64,000 bases of DNA from Salvia splendens (taxonomy: Eukaryota > Streptophyta > Magnoliopsida > Lamiales > Lamiaceae): contig NC_056051.1 of assembly GCF_004379255.2 (NCBI RefSeq), forward strand, positions 5,978,062 to 6,042,061, written 5' to 3'. Within the stretch, counting starts at the first letter, position 1. Each line of letters opens with the position of its first letter. Under the pieces are notes generated by a model. The model was not told where the DNA came from, ran no database searches, and saw only the letters and a program-made list of their open reading frames with translations. The position numbers were made by a program, and so were the translations under genes. Shown here in pieces: positions 1 through 10,772 of the stretch.

Positions 1-35
1 AATAGGTATCAAAGAAGTCATGTCCTTCCTTTTGT

Positions 36-257
36 TTAAAACCTTTTACAACCTAGAGGTTTCACACCTTCAGGTAGATCAACCAACACCCACGTGTGGT
101 TTAGCAAAATTGAATCAATTTCTCTTTGAAGAGCTTCTTTCCAATGCAACCCGTCTGGGCCATCGAAGGCTACTTTTATAGATATCGGTTCTTCATCTAA
201 CATAAAAGCAATGTAGTCAGGACCAAATGTTTTTTGGTGTTCTGACCCTATTACCAC
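36..257 (-). pseudogene. copia reverse transcriptase, N-terminal fragment (element A)
   Basis: About 70 residues match the start of the copia RT domain: a W..AL..E...L..N.TWVLV motif followed by PEGVKPLGCK, normally the lead-in to the first RT strands. The frame breaks right after GCK. The rest of RT and RNase H would lie left of the window. Confidence 0.75.
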
Positions 258-627
258 GTCTTAGTACTGTATCATTCGGATCGGGCCTTGCACGCTTGCG
301 CGATTTAGGTTCTTCATCCGCTGATTTTGAACTAGCGGCTTCTTCTTCCACTGGTTTAGAACTAGTGGCTTCTTCTTCAATTCTTGTCTCAGAATTGGTT
401 ACGACTTTTTCTTTGTCTTTGCAAGGAAATGAATTTTCGAGAAATACGACATTCCTTGACTCAATTGTTGTCCCTACTATTATAGTCGGTATTTCAGACT
501 TGTGAACTACAAATCGATATGCACTACTATTAAGTGCATATCCAATGAAGATGCAATCAACCGTTTTAGGTCTGATTGTAACTTCTTTGGGCGGATGAAC
601 CATCACCTTTGCCAAACACCCCCACAC
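217..627 (-). pseudogene. copia integrase C-terminus and linker (element A)
   Basis: The translated fragment starts with MWGCLAKV and contains FIGYALNSSAYRFV, the conserved copia integrase C-terminal GYS-like region, followed by an acidic Ser/Glu-rich linker (EEEATSSK, EEEAASSK repeats) that joins integrase to RT. It is out of frame with the upstream piece. The bridge at 628-760 still encodes GLPHNMWGEA-like integrase sequence, with stops. Confidence 0.75.
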
Positions 628-760
628 TTTGAGGTATTTGTAGGATGGCTTCCTTCACTTCCACAATCATAAGGAGTAACATCTTTTCCTTTGAGATGGA
701 TTTATTCAAGATATAGTTAGCTGTCAAAAAAGCTTCCCCCCACATGTTATGAGGTAATCC

Positions 761-2077
761 TTAAGTCAGTAGCAGTGCATTCATCATCTCTTTTAGAGTT
801 CGATTTTTGCGTTCTGCAACACCATTAGATTGTGGTGAATATGGAGCAGATGTTTGATGAATTATACCACTTGCGTTGAATAACTCCTCAAACGGGGCTA
901 CATATTCTCTTCCTCTATCGCTTCGAATCGTTTTAATTTTACAACCAAGTTGATTCTCAACTTCGTTCTTATAATTTTTGAACGCTTCTTCTATTACTTC
1001 ATCTTTACTTCTTAAAAGATAAATGTAGCAATACCTTGTGCAATCATCTATGAAAGTGATAAAGTACTTTTTACCACCTCTAGTTTGCACCATCTTTAAA
1101 TCACATACATCCGTGTGAATTAATTCAAGGGGTTTTGTGCTTCGTTCAACCGAGTGAAACGGCAACTTAGTCATTTTTATTTCAAGACAGATTTCACATT
1201 TATCTTGGGTATCAACTTCATTAGCCTTTAGTAAATCTAAATTCACTAATCTTTTAATGGCTTTTGAATTTACATGTCCCAATCTACAATGCCACAAATT
1301 TAAACACTCAGTCAAGTAAGAGGAAGTAGATGTTTTATTATTATTAGCCAATGGCTTTGCCACCATGCGAGTTGCTACACTAAGCTTGAAAAGCCCGTCG
1401 GTTACATAACCTTTTCCGAGTGACTTTCCAAACTTGTACAATGCAAACCTATCAGACTCAAATACAAGTTTAAACCCCTTATTAACTAGTATTGATTCTG
1501 ACACTAGGTTCTTGCGAATGTCCGGGACATGCAGCACATCCTTCAGCGTTATTGTGACGCCAGACGTCATCATGAGGATCACATTGCCATTGCCGAGGAC
1601 TTCGGACGATGCTTGATTCCCCATGTTGATCTTCCTCCCTTCAACAGCAGTGTAGGAGGCAAACTTGCTCCTATCTGAGCAGACATGAGCAGTAGCGCCG
1701 GTGTCGATGTACCAGCCACCCTTGTTATCAACAAGGTTAACCTCTTTAGTGACCACAGCAATGAGGTCATTTTCATCCCAGTCCTTGAAATCCTTTTCAA
1801 CGACGTGGGCAGCCGGCTTCTTCTTCTTGCTGCGGCAGTCTTTTGCAAAGTGGCCTGGTTTGCCACATTTGTAGCAGTCGCTTTCAAATTTCTTTCTAGC
1901 CTGTTTTCCCTTCCCTTTGTCGTTTGGACGGTTTGGGCGAGGGCGTTTGTTGGAGGGACCGCCCCGCTCCAACAGATTGGCTTTGGCTTCAAGTGGGGTG
2001 AAGCCCTTAGCCTTCTGGTCGCTTTTACGCACATCAGCCTCGATGCGCAACTTCACGATCAAGTCTTCAAGGGTCAT
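761..2077 (-). pseudogene. copia gag C-terminus, protease and integrase (element A)
   Basis: This is the longest coding piece of element A (438 codons). In order it shows a basic stretch, a CCHC zinc knuckle ([14 protein letters not shown], about residues 69-82), a retropepsin active site in [14 protein letters not shown] (about 122-135), the integrase zinc-binding region ([10 protein letters not shown], then CEICLEIK) and the integrase core (HTDVCDL, then SDRGREY, then [13 protein letters not shown]). The integrase frame ends at a stop after MNALLLT. A 1-bp change and a CAG-to-TAG change near 2080-2110 separate it from the rest of gag. Confidence 0.85.
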
Positions 2078-2331
2078 CTACTTTCGCTTGTGCTTTAGAT
2101 AGCTCTTGAAGTCCTTCAAACTGGAGGAAGCTTGTCAATGATCGTGCACCTTAGGAATTTATCGGGCAAGGACATCCCTTCAGCCACTAATGCGTGGATG
2201 ATCATTTGGAGCTCTTGAACTTGCTCCATGATGGGTCGAGAGTCGACCATCTTGTAGTCCATAAACTTGGATGCTACAACTTGTTCAGTACCTGCAGCAT
2301 TATCTATGCTATACTTCTTTTCTAGGCTTTC

Positions 2332-3069
2332 CTACATTTGTTTAGATGTGGTTACATTGGAGTATACATTGTAGAGGCTATCATCTAATGCACTTAAAAT
2401 AAAATTTTTACATAGATAATCCCCTTTTCTCCAAGCCTCATAGTCCGCCATGACTTCGAGCCTAGTCTCTTGGTCGCTAGGCACGGGCGGTTCGTTCTCT
2501 GTGAGGAAGTTGGTGATGTCCAATGTTGTCAAGTAGAACAACATCTTTTGGTACCACCTCTTGAAGTCAGATCCTCCAAACTTGGGTGGTTTCTCGGCAG
2601 GTGGCATCATTCTTGGTGCCAAAGGTGCCGCAGTTAGTCCATGGAATGAAGCAATTCCGTTGCCCCCGAAGGAGCCAACAACGTGGTTGGGCATAGAGCC
2701 CCCACCATTCATGTTGGGTATAGAGCCCGCCATGGTCGCACCAGCCCCGAAGGAACTAGCACCAGCATGAGACCCGAAGGCCCCAGCATTCGTGTGAGAC
2801 CCGAAGGCCCCATCACTCAATCCATTAAAGGATCCGAACGTACCACTAAAAGTGGAACCAACCAATCCACTCGAGGTGGATCCATCAGTGGGCCCAAGGG
2901 GGTTAACAAACTCCCAAGGGGTTGTTGATGAAGAAGGATAGCGCCCAGGAGTGGGCATCATCGTCGAAATGGACGAAGTGTTGACAGGTCCAGTAGTCGC
3001 CATGGTGGTGGAAATGGCAGCGGTGGTGGCAGTAGCAGCGGTGTTGGATTCGGTCGACATCTCCAGCAA
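2332..3069 (-). pseudogene. copia gag N-terminus with low-complexity leader (element A)
   Basis: This 245-codon frame starts with MLEMSTESNTAAT, followed by a Thr/Ser/Gly-rich low-complexity leader with repeated FGSHTNAGAFGSHAGA-like units, then a typical copia gag fold (FKRWYQKMLFYLTTL, then YEAWRKGDYLCKNFILSAL). It ends at a stop where the sister element at 57.7 kb has a tryptophan codon (TGG to TAG in EMWESL). Gag continues with stops through 2331-2078. Confidence 0.8.
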
Positions 3070-3149
3070 AAGGTGTTAAGTGTTTCGAAAGTTTTAGTTC
3101 AGTTTTATCGTCCAAATTCCTTCAAAGGCAAGTTATCTCGTCTTGCGAT

Positions 3150-3782
3150 TGTTGGTTTCTGGGGATTACAAGAGATAACAGAAGGGCGTAATACAACCCA
3201 AAAGAAAGAATACAAATGAAAACTGAACTGAATCAAAATTACAAAGTGAAACAAATAAACCGTGAAAAGATTTAGCCGAGTCGAGGAGGCCTCTTCCCGC
3301 AAGACGAGATACGCCCCGGTAGTGCTCTCGGTGTGGCGTGTCGTTCCCAAAGGTAAAACGGCTACGTCTCTGGTGAAGCAGCACCGCAATCAACAGAGCT
3401 CCGGCGAATTGGATGGAGGAGAGGGCAGAGCTTTCGACAGAAAAACAATGCAAAGAGAGGGAGAGAGCTTATGCTTGTGAATGTGTGTTCTAATGCAATG
3501 GTATGGCTAGCCTATTAATAGGCCAAGCCACCATGCAGGGTCAACCGAGCCATTGAAAGCTCATCATGGCAGATTCATAACCGTCGTCGGTTACAGGTGT
3601 GTGGCAGGAGTGTGCCTTTCGCGTGTGGAGCATGTGGATTTCTCACGTGGCAGCCGTGTAGGCTTTGACTGTGCCATGCTTGACGATGTGTCAAGCCACT
3701 TGGATTGCTGACTCGGCGGTGGTCTAAAAAGATTAAGTTTGGGCCAAGCACCAAGCCCAAAGACCAATTGCCAAGATCCAAG
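3150..3782 (-). repeat. LTR copy 1 of element A (partial)
   Basis: Read on the minus strand this ends CCAGAAACCAACA at 3150, next to the gag leader. It shares several hundred bases with the sequence starting at 3952, in the same orientation, and with the LTRs at 55,177-56,310 and 58,486-59,488. It lacks the U3 start found near 4975. The 3783-3951 spacer repeats two short LTR-adjacent pieces, one of them the 30 bp beginning CGCGAGATTAGC, at 3783 and 3897. Confidence 0.75.
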
Positions 3783-3951
3783 TCGCGAGATTAGCTTTTG
3801 CTCCCCTCGGCTGACTCGGCGGTGGTCTAAAAAGATTAAGTTTGTGTGTTTAGATTGAAAAATCTAAACCCGTTACCTCCAAAGCTTGTCTGCGTCGCGA
3901 GATTAGCTTTTGCTCCCCTCGGCTGCGCCTCCCTTCCGTTGACCACTGGGT

Positions 3952-4975
3952 TGTTGGTTTCTGGGGATTACAAGAGATAACAGAAGGGCGTAATACAACC
4001 CAAAAGAAAGAATACAAATGAAAACTGAACTGAATCGAAATTACAAAGTGAAACAAATAAACCGTGAGAAGATTTAGCCAAGTCGAGTAGGCCTCTTCCC
4101 GCAAGACGAGATACGCCCCGGTAGTGCTCTCGGTGTGGCGTGTCATCCCCAAAGGTAAAACGGCTATGTCTCTGATGAAGCAGCACCGCAATCAACAGAG
4201 CTCCGGTGAACTGGATGGAGGAGAGGGCAGAGCTTTCGACAGAAAACAATGCAGAGAGAGGGAGAGAGCTTATGCTTGTGAATGTGTGTTCTAATGCAGT
4301 GGTATGGCTTGCCTATTTATAGGCCAAGCCACCATGCAGGGTCAACCGAGCCATTAAAGGCTCATCATGGCAGATTCATAACCGTCGTCGGTTACAGGCG
4401 GTTGGCAGGAGTGTGACTTTCGCGTGTGGAGCATGTGGATTTCTCATGTGGCAGCCGTGTAGGCTTTGACTGTGCCACGCTTGACGATGTGTCAAGCCAC
4501 TTGGATTGCTGACTCGGCGATGGTCTAAAAAGATTAAGTTTGGGCCAAGCACCAAGCCCAAAGACCACCCAAAGACCAATTGCCAAGATCCAAGTCCAAG
4601 TCCAAGTCCAAGTCCAACGCGCGTGTGGGCTCTTTCATCCATCTTGATCCACTATAATTATTAAGTAACATAAAGTCACTTAATTTAAACACATTAAAAT
4701 ATGTGTTACTTTTCCAATGTGGGATAATTAACACTTAGTTAATTATTCCTTAAGCTCATACTTAAAGCTTTAATTAAAAGCTAATTATGCCCAACTTTAA
4801 TCCACTATTTCTCACTCACCGGAAATCGGATTAGAGAAAGTGAATATACTACATTTATCTACGTAAAATGTAGATCAACGCTATATCATTTAATTTTAAA
4901 AAATTAAATGTCTCGTCACATTTATTGTTTGGTCAAAATCCATTGACCGAGCATATTTAATCCATGATTTTTACA
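3952..4975 (-). repeat. LTR copy 2 of element A
   Basis: This is a second, longer direct copy of the LTR. On the minus strand it begins TGTAAAAATC at 4975, contains a TATA-like TATAAATAGG (plus positions about 4313-4322) and ends CCAACA at 3952. Its U3 start aligns with the LTR start at 55,177 (TGTTGGAATC). A 6-bp AAGTCC/CAAGTC microrepeat lies near 4590-4615. Confidence 0.75.
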
Positions 4976-5960
4976 TGGGTTCGCCGCCCACCACCCGCCG
5001 GTTGACGTCTCCGTCGGACCATCTCCAGATGTTCCGTAAGAAGTCCCATTTGAATCGTCTCCGTCTGGTTCCGATTTGGAAGGAAAACTGACGGCGAACC
5101 TCCCCCTCGCCGTCTGGTTCCGATTTGGCTGGTTATGCCCGTCTTCCCACCATTCCGGGTATCCTATTAACTGGAAACATATTTCCTTAGTATGTCGAGG
5201 CATCTGACAATGGGTGCAATAAAGTTTGGATTTATCTTCCTAGTCCCTATTCCGATTTAAGGTAGATCCGGTCGGAGGTTGGCCTCGGCGTGGCGGTTGC
5301 TGTTGCGGGCCACACGGTGGCTGTCGATTCTGTTGATGCGGATGAGGAGGGTAAGAAGAACGGATTCCGAATCCGGCGCCGATGTCGGAATCTGGAGTTA
5401 GGGGTTGCCTCCAGATCCCACTGCGTTATTCCTCTTGCTTCAAAATCCCGAGCGCGGTTTCGGCGTCGGGTGTAGGGTCTTTCTTTAACAACTCCCTCCG
5501 GAGTCCATCGTATTTGTTGTTCACGCCGGAAAGGAATTGATGGAGTCTCTTGATTTTTGTCTCCGTCTGATAGATCTTGACGCCTTTGTCGCAACATGTG
5601 TATGGGCAGGGCTTCCAGTTATCTATCCCGACCCATAAGTTCTGAAGCTCCGCCCAGTAGGCTTCGAGTGTATCAGTTCCTTGAACCAGCTTGTTGGTTC
5701 GATCCTCCAGATCATATATCTGGACGGGATCCTTGTGAGCGCCAAACGTGGTAGCGAGGCTCCGCTACATTGCGGCCGCAGTTTGGTGTTGAGCAAACTG
5801 TAACACCAAGCGTTGTTCCATGTTTCGGATCAACCAAGAAAAAACGACATAATCGTCCGCCTGCCAAGATTTAAATTTCGGGTCGTCATTCTTGGGTGGA
5901 TCTGTATCGCCTTCAAGATGGTCGAGCAATTCACGACCTCCAACTGCTATTTGCATTAGA
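4976..5960 (-). pseudogene. copia gag of element B
   Basis: Minus-strand pieces at 5765-5956, 5247-5597 and 4976-5203 together make a second copia gag of a different family. The first has a FKSWQADDYVVFSWLIRNM stretch typical of the UBN2-like gag core. The last has a zinc knuckle of form C-x2-C-x4-H-x4-C followed by FQLIGYPEWW, the usual knuckle neighbour in this lineage. It stops abruptly at 4975, where element A's LTR starts, so the rest of B was probably displaced beyond the window by the insertion of A. Confidence 0.75.
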
Positions 5961-6328
5961 CGAGACCAGACAGGAAAGTTATTCCCATCTAGTTTGAGTC
6001 ATATTGAAACTGATTCGATTTTTTTGTGGCCATCGGTTGCTTTCACTTGATTTTGCTAATTGGTGCAGGTTCGGGGCTGATATCAATCGTGTGTTATTGC
6101 TTGATTTTAGTCGAGGGTTTGAGAAAGGTAACCGAACGATGATGAATGTGTTCTGAGTTCGAAGATTCGATTGAATCGTCTGGGTTTGGGGCGGGTGGGC
6201 AGATTTGTTTGATTTCTGGGTTGTTTGTTGAGGAACTGTGATGAACAAGATTCTGAGTTCTTGTGCTTTGAAAAAAAACGGCTTATGCCTAGGGTTAGGA
6301 TCGTATGGCTCGTGATACCGTGTCAAAC

Positions 6329-6528
6329 TGTATTGGAGAGAATATTTCTCCTTTGTTGATGAATGAATAATGTATTAATCTCTCTTAAATAGAGAATACT
6401 AGACGTGTACCTATTCTAGGAAAATATTTACACACTAATTAGGTCCTACAAATAAGGAATGTAATTCTTGATTTGATTCTCTATGATCTTCCTTGATTTA
6501 TTCTTGATTTGGGCATATCCTGCTAACA
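6329..6528 (-). repeat. 5' LTR of element B
   Basis: On the minus strand this 200-bp unit starts TGTTAGCAGGATATGCCC and ends CCAATACA. It is followed by a degenerate initiator-Met primer site (ACACGGTATCACGAGCC) at about 6308-6325. Its position 5' of the element B gag identifies it as the 5' LTR. No second LTR is in the window. Confidence 0.75.
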
Positions 6529-6728
6529 ATTTCAATTTTCAAACTTGAAATCTAATTTCTCATAAATCAGTGTAGAGATTTTCGGATTCAAAGTTTGAAA
6601 CTTTGAATCCGTAAAAGGCTTTAGTTAAAATTTATTTTCAGATAATTTTCAATTACATGAACACAGTTAATCCACAAGTAATTAGCAAACAAACTTATTA
6701 TGAATCGAGCCGTATGCTCTGATACCAC

Positions 6729-7188
6729 TGTTAGGAATTCTTGTATTCATCTAATGAGCGCAGCGGAAAAAGCATACAAGAATAACAGATCTAGATTCAT
6801 AATCATATTGCAAGTTGAGCATGTAAAACACAACGGAACTAAATCTTACTTGTTGTGTTGTTTTTTTTCTATGATTGAATCCTGCAAGTTGAATCCACTA
6901 CCCGGTACAATCGAATCCGATGCAGGAACTATCCCGGTACAATTGCTCCGTAGAAGAAAGCTATGAATTATCTCTAAAAAGCTTTACGTATTTCTCTCTA
7001 ATGTTAAGCTATTTCTCATTCTCCACAATGAAGAATAAATAACCATTAAATAGACGGAGAGTCACTAGGGCTCCATGATTATTGGGCTTATGGACTAATA
7101 TAATTGTAGTCCAACTATAATTACTTAATCCATATTAATCTAATTCTAGCTCATTTCCTTTCACATATTACATAAATTTATATCAACA
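6729..7188 (-). repeat. LTR of copia-like element C, with primer-binding site
   Basis: On the minus strand the unit starts TGTTGATATAAATT, ends TTCCTAACA at 6729, and is followed by TGGTATCAGAGC (plus 6717-6728 region), a standard initiator tRNA-Met primer-binding site. That places it as a 5' LTR of about 460 bp. Only about 200 bp of internal sequence survive (6529-6728) before element B's LTR, so B probably inserted just inside C. Confidence 0.7.
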
Positions 7189-7232
7189 AGTTAGTAACAC
7201 TTCCACGTGTTTAAATTGTTTGTTACATCTTA

Positions 7233-7484
7233 CTCCCTCCGTCCCTGAAAATTTGTCACATATTTCCTTTTTCGTCCGTCTCTAAAAATTTGTCACCTTT
7301 CACTTTTACCATTTTTTATAGTGGACCCTACATTCCACTAACTCATTCACACTCACATTTTATTATAAAACTAATATATAAAAGTAGGACCCACATGCCA
7401 CCAACTTTTTCAATCCACTTTCTATTATATTTATTAAAACCCGTGTCTGGTCAAATGGTGATGAATTTTGGGGGACGGAGGGAG
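7233..7484. mobile_element. Stowaway MITE
   Basis: The 252-bp element has inverted ends CTCCCTCCGTCCC and GGGACGGAGGGAG and is flanked by TA on both sides (7231-7232, 7485-7486), the Tc1/mariner Stowaway signature. Confidence 0.9.
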
Positions 7485-7486
7485 TA

Positions 7487-8238
7487 GCATATTTTATAAA
7501 AAATAAGTGAATGTGATCGTAGCAAAATTTTTAGTCTTTGGTAATTTTGTTTCCAAATTTTGAATGTATAGGATAGACTAGAATCCGATCATTTATCGTG
7601 ATTTATTTAGCAATTTGGTCAAATGAAGAATCAAAAGTTGGCATTTTCAATGCCTCAGTTATAACAACTCTTGTATCCTAATAACAAAAATACATAATTT
7701 CTCTCACATTTTTTAATTTGTACTCCTCTCTACTTTGGCATAAAGTCTATCCACTAACTCCAAATACCTACTAGCAATTAACCATATAAGTCTCTCCTAA
7801 TACCATATTATGAATTAATAATCGAGCTTTAGTGTGGGCCTGTAGGCCTGCTTACTGGTATTAGCCCAGTCCAGGCCCATAACTGTGGCAGGTTTCGGCC
7901 TTATCTGATCTATTTCCCTTAATTATTTTCCATAACATACTAAATCAGCTTCAAAATAAAACAAAATTTTACAAACAAATTATCAAAAGTTGACTTCTAA
8001 ATATTTTAAAAAAATCAAAAGTTTCATCTACAGTTGACTTGAAGTTATCTTATTTTGAAAAAATCATCATATTTGTGTTTTGTGGTTGGTGGTGTAGGTT
8101 GATGATATATATGTATATATATATATGAAGAAAAGGTCTTATTTAGTAGTCTTGACATTTTCATAAATCTGAGGAAATTCTTCTCTCTTTTTTTGCTCCG
8201 AGCCCAGAAAACAATTCAGTTTTTGCTCTGAACCCTAC
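7487..8238. other. AT-rich intergenic sequence
   Basis: No coding signal is seen on either strand. There is a short TATATATGTATATATATATATGAAG run near 8106-8128 and a poly-T tract near 8185-8196, just upstream of the Harbinger-like pseudogene; they could be remnants of its promoter and leader. Confidence 0.5.
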
Positions 8239-9253
8239 ATGGATTTATTGTCTAGTGAGAGTACTCAACTAGAGACTCAGTTCACCGATAATGAGACTTT
8301 CTCTTTGGAGGAGCTGTTATCTCCAGTCAGGGAGTCTTCCACTGAGATACCACCGGCGGAAGAGGGACGGGCAGGGCAAGGGCAAGGGTAAGGGTAAGGG
8401 TAAGGGTAAGGGCAGGGGCACTAGTCAGTCCTCGCGTGTCCTCATCGACGAGGGTGGGGCGGGGGACGAGGGAGAGGAGGAGGAGGAGACCGGCGAGGGA
8501 AAGAGGACCGTCTGGAGCGAGGATCCCTACATCGAGGCTAACCAGAGTATCGACAGGATGTGATGGCGCATTAGCCAGAACTACATAAAATTCAGCCCGG
8601 CAGGTGGGAAGCCTCACGGTGGAGTGCAATGCCGGAAATAGTGGGAGCGGCTGAGGAGACAGCTCACCGATTTACCGGCATCTACGAAAACAACGTCCGT
8701 ACGGCAACCAGCGGCATGTCCATGGAGGACGTGAAGAGTTTGTCCATGCACCAGTGCCGATAAGAAGAAGAAGTTCGGCGTCTTCAAATACTGGGATGTC
8801 TATCTTGTGCTGCAGGATTCCGCCAAGTTTCGTGCGGTGTTGAAGCTGGCTAGCCAAAGCGGACGAAGCTCAACTCCTCCGGCGAGTACAACAGCAGTGC
8901 CGGTTCCCACGACCTCCCCGAAGCCGGATGTCCCGACCCCTCCATCGTTTTCTCGCCGCCGTCGCCCGGTTGGCCAAAAGACCGCAATGCGGGCAGCTAG
9001 GGAAAGCGCCAGCCGGTCCCATGAGGTCCAATCGGAAGCTCCAGCTCCAGGTCCTACCGAGGACAGTGCCGAACTCACCCACCTCGCCCGCATACAGCAC
9101 AATCATGTTTTGCTAGAGACCATAGAAAAGTGGCATGTGGTGACTGTGTTTACAATTGTAATTTCCATTTATTTTATTTACGTGTTGGCGAACTTACAAT
9201 TGCTTGTTATGTTTCATTTATTTTATCATGTTTTTGGACTCAGCACTGTGTAA
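8239..9253 (+). pseudogene. PIF/Harbinger-associated Myb/NAM-C-like accessory gene, frameshifted
   Basis: An ATG at 8239 opens MDLLSSESTQLETQ in a frame that stops within a GGGTAA hexamer repeat (8384-8412). The reading continues one frame over with GKGKGK, an acidic stretch, and TVWSEDPYIEANQSIDRM, then FSPAGGKPHGGVQC, which resembles the Myb/SANT-like domain of the second protein of PIF/Harbinger transposons. After more stops, KKFGVFKYWDVYLVLQDSAKF and RRRPVGQKTAMRAARE (about 8765-9000) match the NAM-associated C-terminal domain found in the same proteins. That family aids nuclear import and DNA binding of the transposase. No transposase or inverted repeats are visible nearby. The identification rests on motif order only. 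Confidence 0.6.
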
Positions 9254-9429
9254 TTTCCATTCATAGGTTGTGAATCGAGGTGAAAACAGAGATAGGATGG
9301 CGGTTGGAGTATTACGTTTCTAATTGTTATTCACAGTCTACACCCTCTGAATAGCCGTTCAATTTAGAGTCAATGCATATAATTAGTCAATCTATTTATC
9401 TTCATATTTGTGTAATTTATTGACACCAC
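9254..9429. other. Short non-coding stretch
   Basis: AT-rich sequence between two pseudogenes; nothing recognisable. Confidence 0.4.
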
Positions 9430-9965
9430 ATTCCATATTCAACATATCAACATTGAAGAGATTACAACTAACATATAATAAGTTTTCTGGTACCATTCCA
9501 ACATATTTAGGGATTCACTAGTCAATCTTGAAGAACTTCTTTTAAGTAATAATAGACTCAGTGTCCCAATCACTAGTCCATCACCAATGCTTCTAACTTA
9601 AGGTGTTAGACATGTCTAACAACTCATTTAGTGGCTCCATACCCTACTTTGGTAGTTTGAAGTTTCTACAAGTACTTTACCTTTGGAAAAATAATTTCAG
9701 CTGAATCCTCAACACAAGAATTGACATTCCTCTCTTCATTATCTAATTGTCATCAATTGCGGTCATTGGAAGTGTCATTTAATCCACTAAATGGCTTCCT
9801 ACCCTCTTCACTTGGGTATTTTTCCTCATCTCTTGAGTATGTTGGGGCAGAATATAGCAACATCATGGGTGTCCTTCCTTCTGAAATAGGCAACTTAAGC
9901 AGTTTGCTATATCTTAGTTTGGTTGGAATGAGCTGAGTGGATTCATTCCACCAACAATAGGGTAA
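9430..9965 (+). pseudogene. LRR receptor-kinase (LRR-XII-like) fragment
   Basis: Repeated LRR units can be read across frames: LTxKFSGTIPTYLG-like, VLDMSNNSFSGSIPYFG-like, then LTFLSSLSNCHQLRSLEVSFN (9721 on), FLPSSLGYFSSSLEYV and MGVLPSEIGNLSSLLYLSL. The TFLSSLSNC...SSLE signature is typical of LRR-XII receptor kinases. There is no signal peptide, membrane segment or kinase domain. Stops at about 9600 and 9936 make it a remnant. A similar unit forms the N-terminal half of the chimeric LRR gene at 38 kb. Confidence 0.65.
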
Positions 9966-10416
9966 ATGAATCAACTTCAAAGACTAAAAATTCCGACAGA
10001 CTGCTTCTTGAATTAGAATTTTGTCTTGGCTGTTAAACATTTGTATCCATTATATAAAATCTCCATTCACCATTCTCAATTCATCCTCATTTTCAGGCTC
10101 ATTTGTGAGTTTTCGATGGTCATTCACAGTTGATCCTCATTTGACATCCCTGGAAGACCAGAGATTGAATTTCCCGAGTGTGGTTTGAAGAAATTCAAAT
10201 GACTCAAATCTCTATATATATCCGGAGTTAAGTTCAAGGATGGAAAACTGCCCAAGTCGATCAGTAAGCTAATTGTGCTTCGGAGTTTACGATTGCGTTA
10301 TTGCAATTTTAACAAACTGCCATCGTCCGTAAGCAAGTTGCTATATTTGCATACTCTTGATTTGTGGAATTGTGGAAACGTACAGATACCAAATGATGTT
10401 TTGAGTAGAATGCCAC

Positions 10417-10665
10417 TGTCAAAACATTCCTTAAATGAAATACACAATTATAGGAGAAAGATTTGTAATTGATTGAGAATTAACATTCATTACATTGTCC
10501 TAGAATAGGTTGATGCTTTACCTAAAATACTTTGTACTGCTCTCCTACTTAAGGGGGTAGAAACCGTGACATACATACACAGAAATAATACAATCTTCTT
10601 CTCCTTTAGCCCATCTTCTCATACACTATGAACTACTCCATAACTCTCGATGATTAGCCTTGAGA
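10417..10665 (+). repeat. 5' LTR of copia element
   Basis: Starts TGTCAAAACATTCC, ends AGCCTTGAGA; followed directly by the initiator-Met PBS. Confidence 0.95.
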
Positions 10666-10677
10666 TGGTATCAGAGC
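10666..10677 (+). promoter_or_regulatory. Primer-binding site (tRNA-iMet)
   Basis: TGGTATCAGAGC directly abuts the 5' LTR; it is the standard plant copia primer site for minus-strand DNA synthesis. Confidence 0.9.
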
Positions 10678-10772
10678 AGGGGTGAGACTCAGAGTAGTCT
10701 CATCACTGTCTCGGACCAATCTCGAACCAAGAAGCCAAAACCGGCAGACCCTGAAACAAACAACCAACAACC

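Larger units (their letters stand above)
1..4975 (-). mobile_element. Ty1/copia element A, decayed, cut by window edge
   Basis: Read on the minus strand, this is an LTR retrotransposon in copia order: LTR material (4975 down to 3150), gag, CCHC zinc knuckle, protease, integrase and the start of reverse transcriptase, which runs off the window at base 1. The order protease-integrase-RT is diagnostic of copia. The coding region is split into at least four reading frames by stops and small indels, so it is inactive. It lies directly against the gag of element B at 4976, as expected if it inserted there. A related element lies on the plus strand at 55,177-59,488: the gag proteins and LTRs are clearly alike. 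Confidence 0.85.

Noticed and set aside
1685..2102. Plus-strand frames antisense to the copia gag/protease
   Set aside because: Mirror images of the minus-strand gag; the same happens at 57,888-58,382.
8384..8412. Possible interstitial telomere repeat
   Set aside because: The unit is GGGTAA (GKGKGK-coding), not the plant TTTAGGG, and only a few units long.
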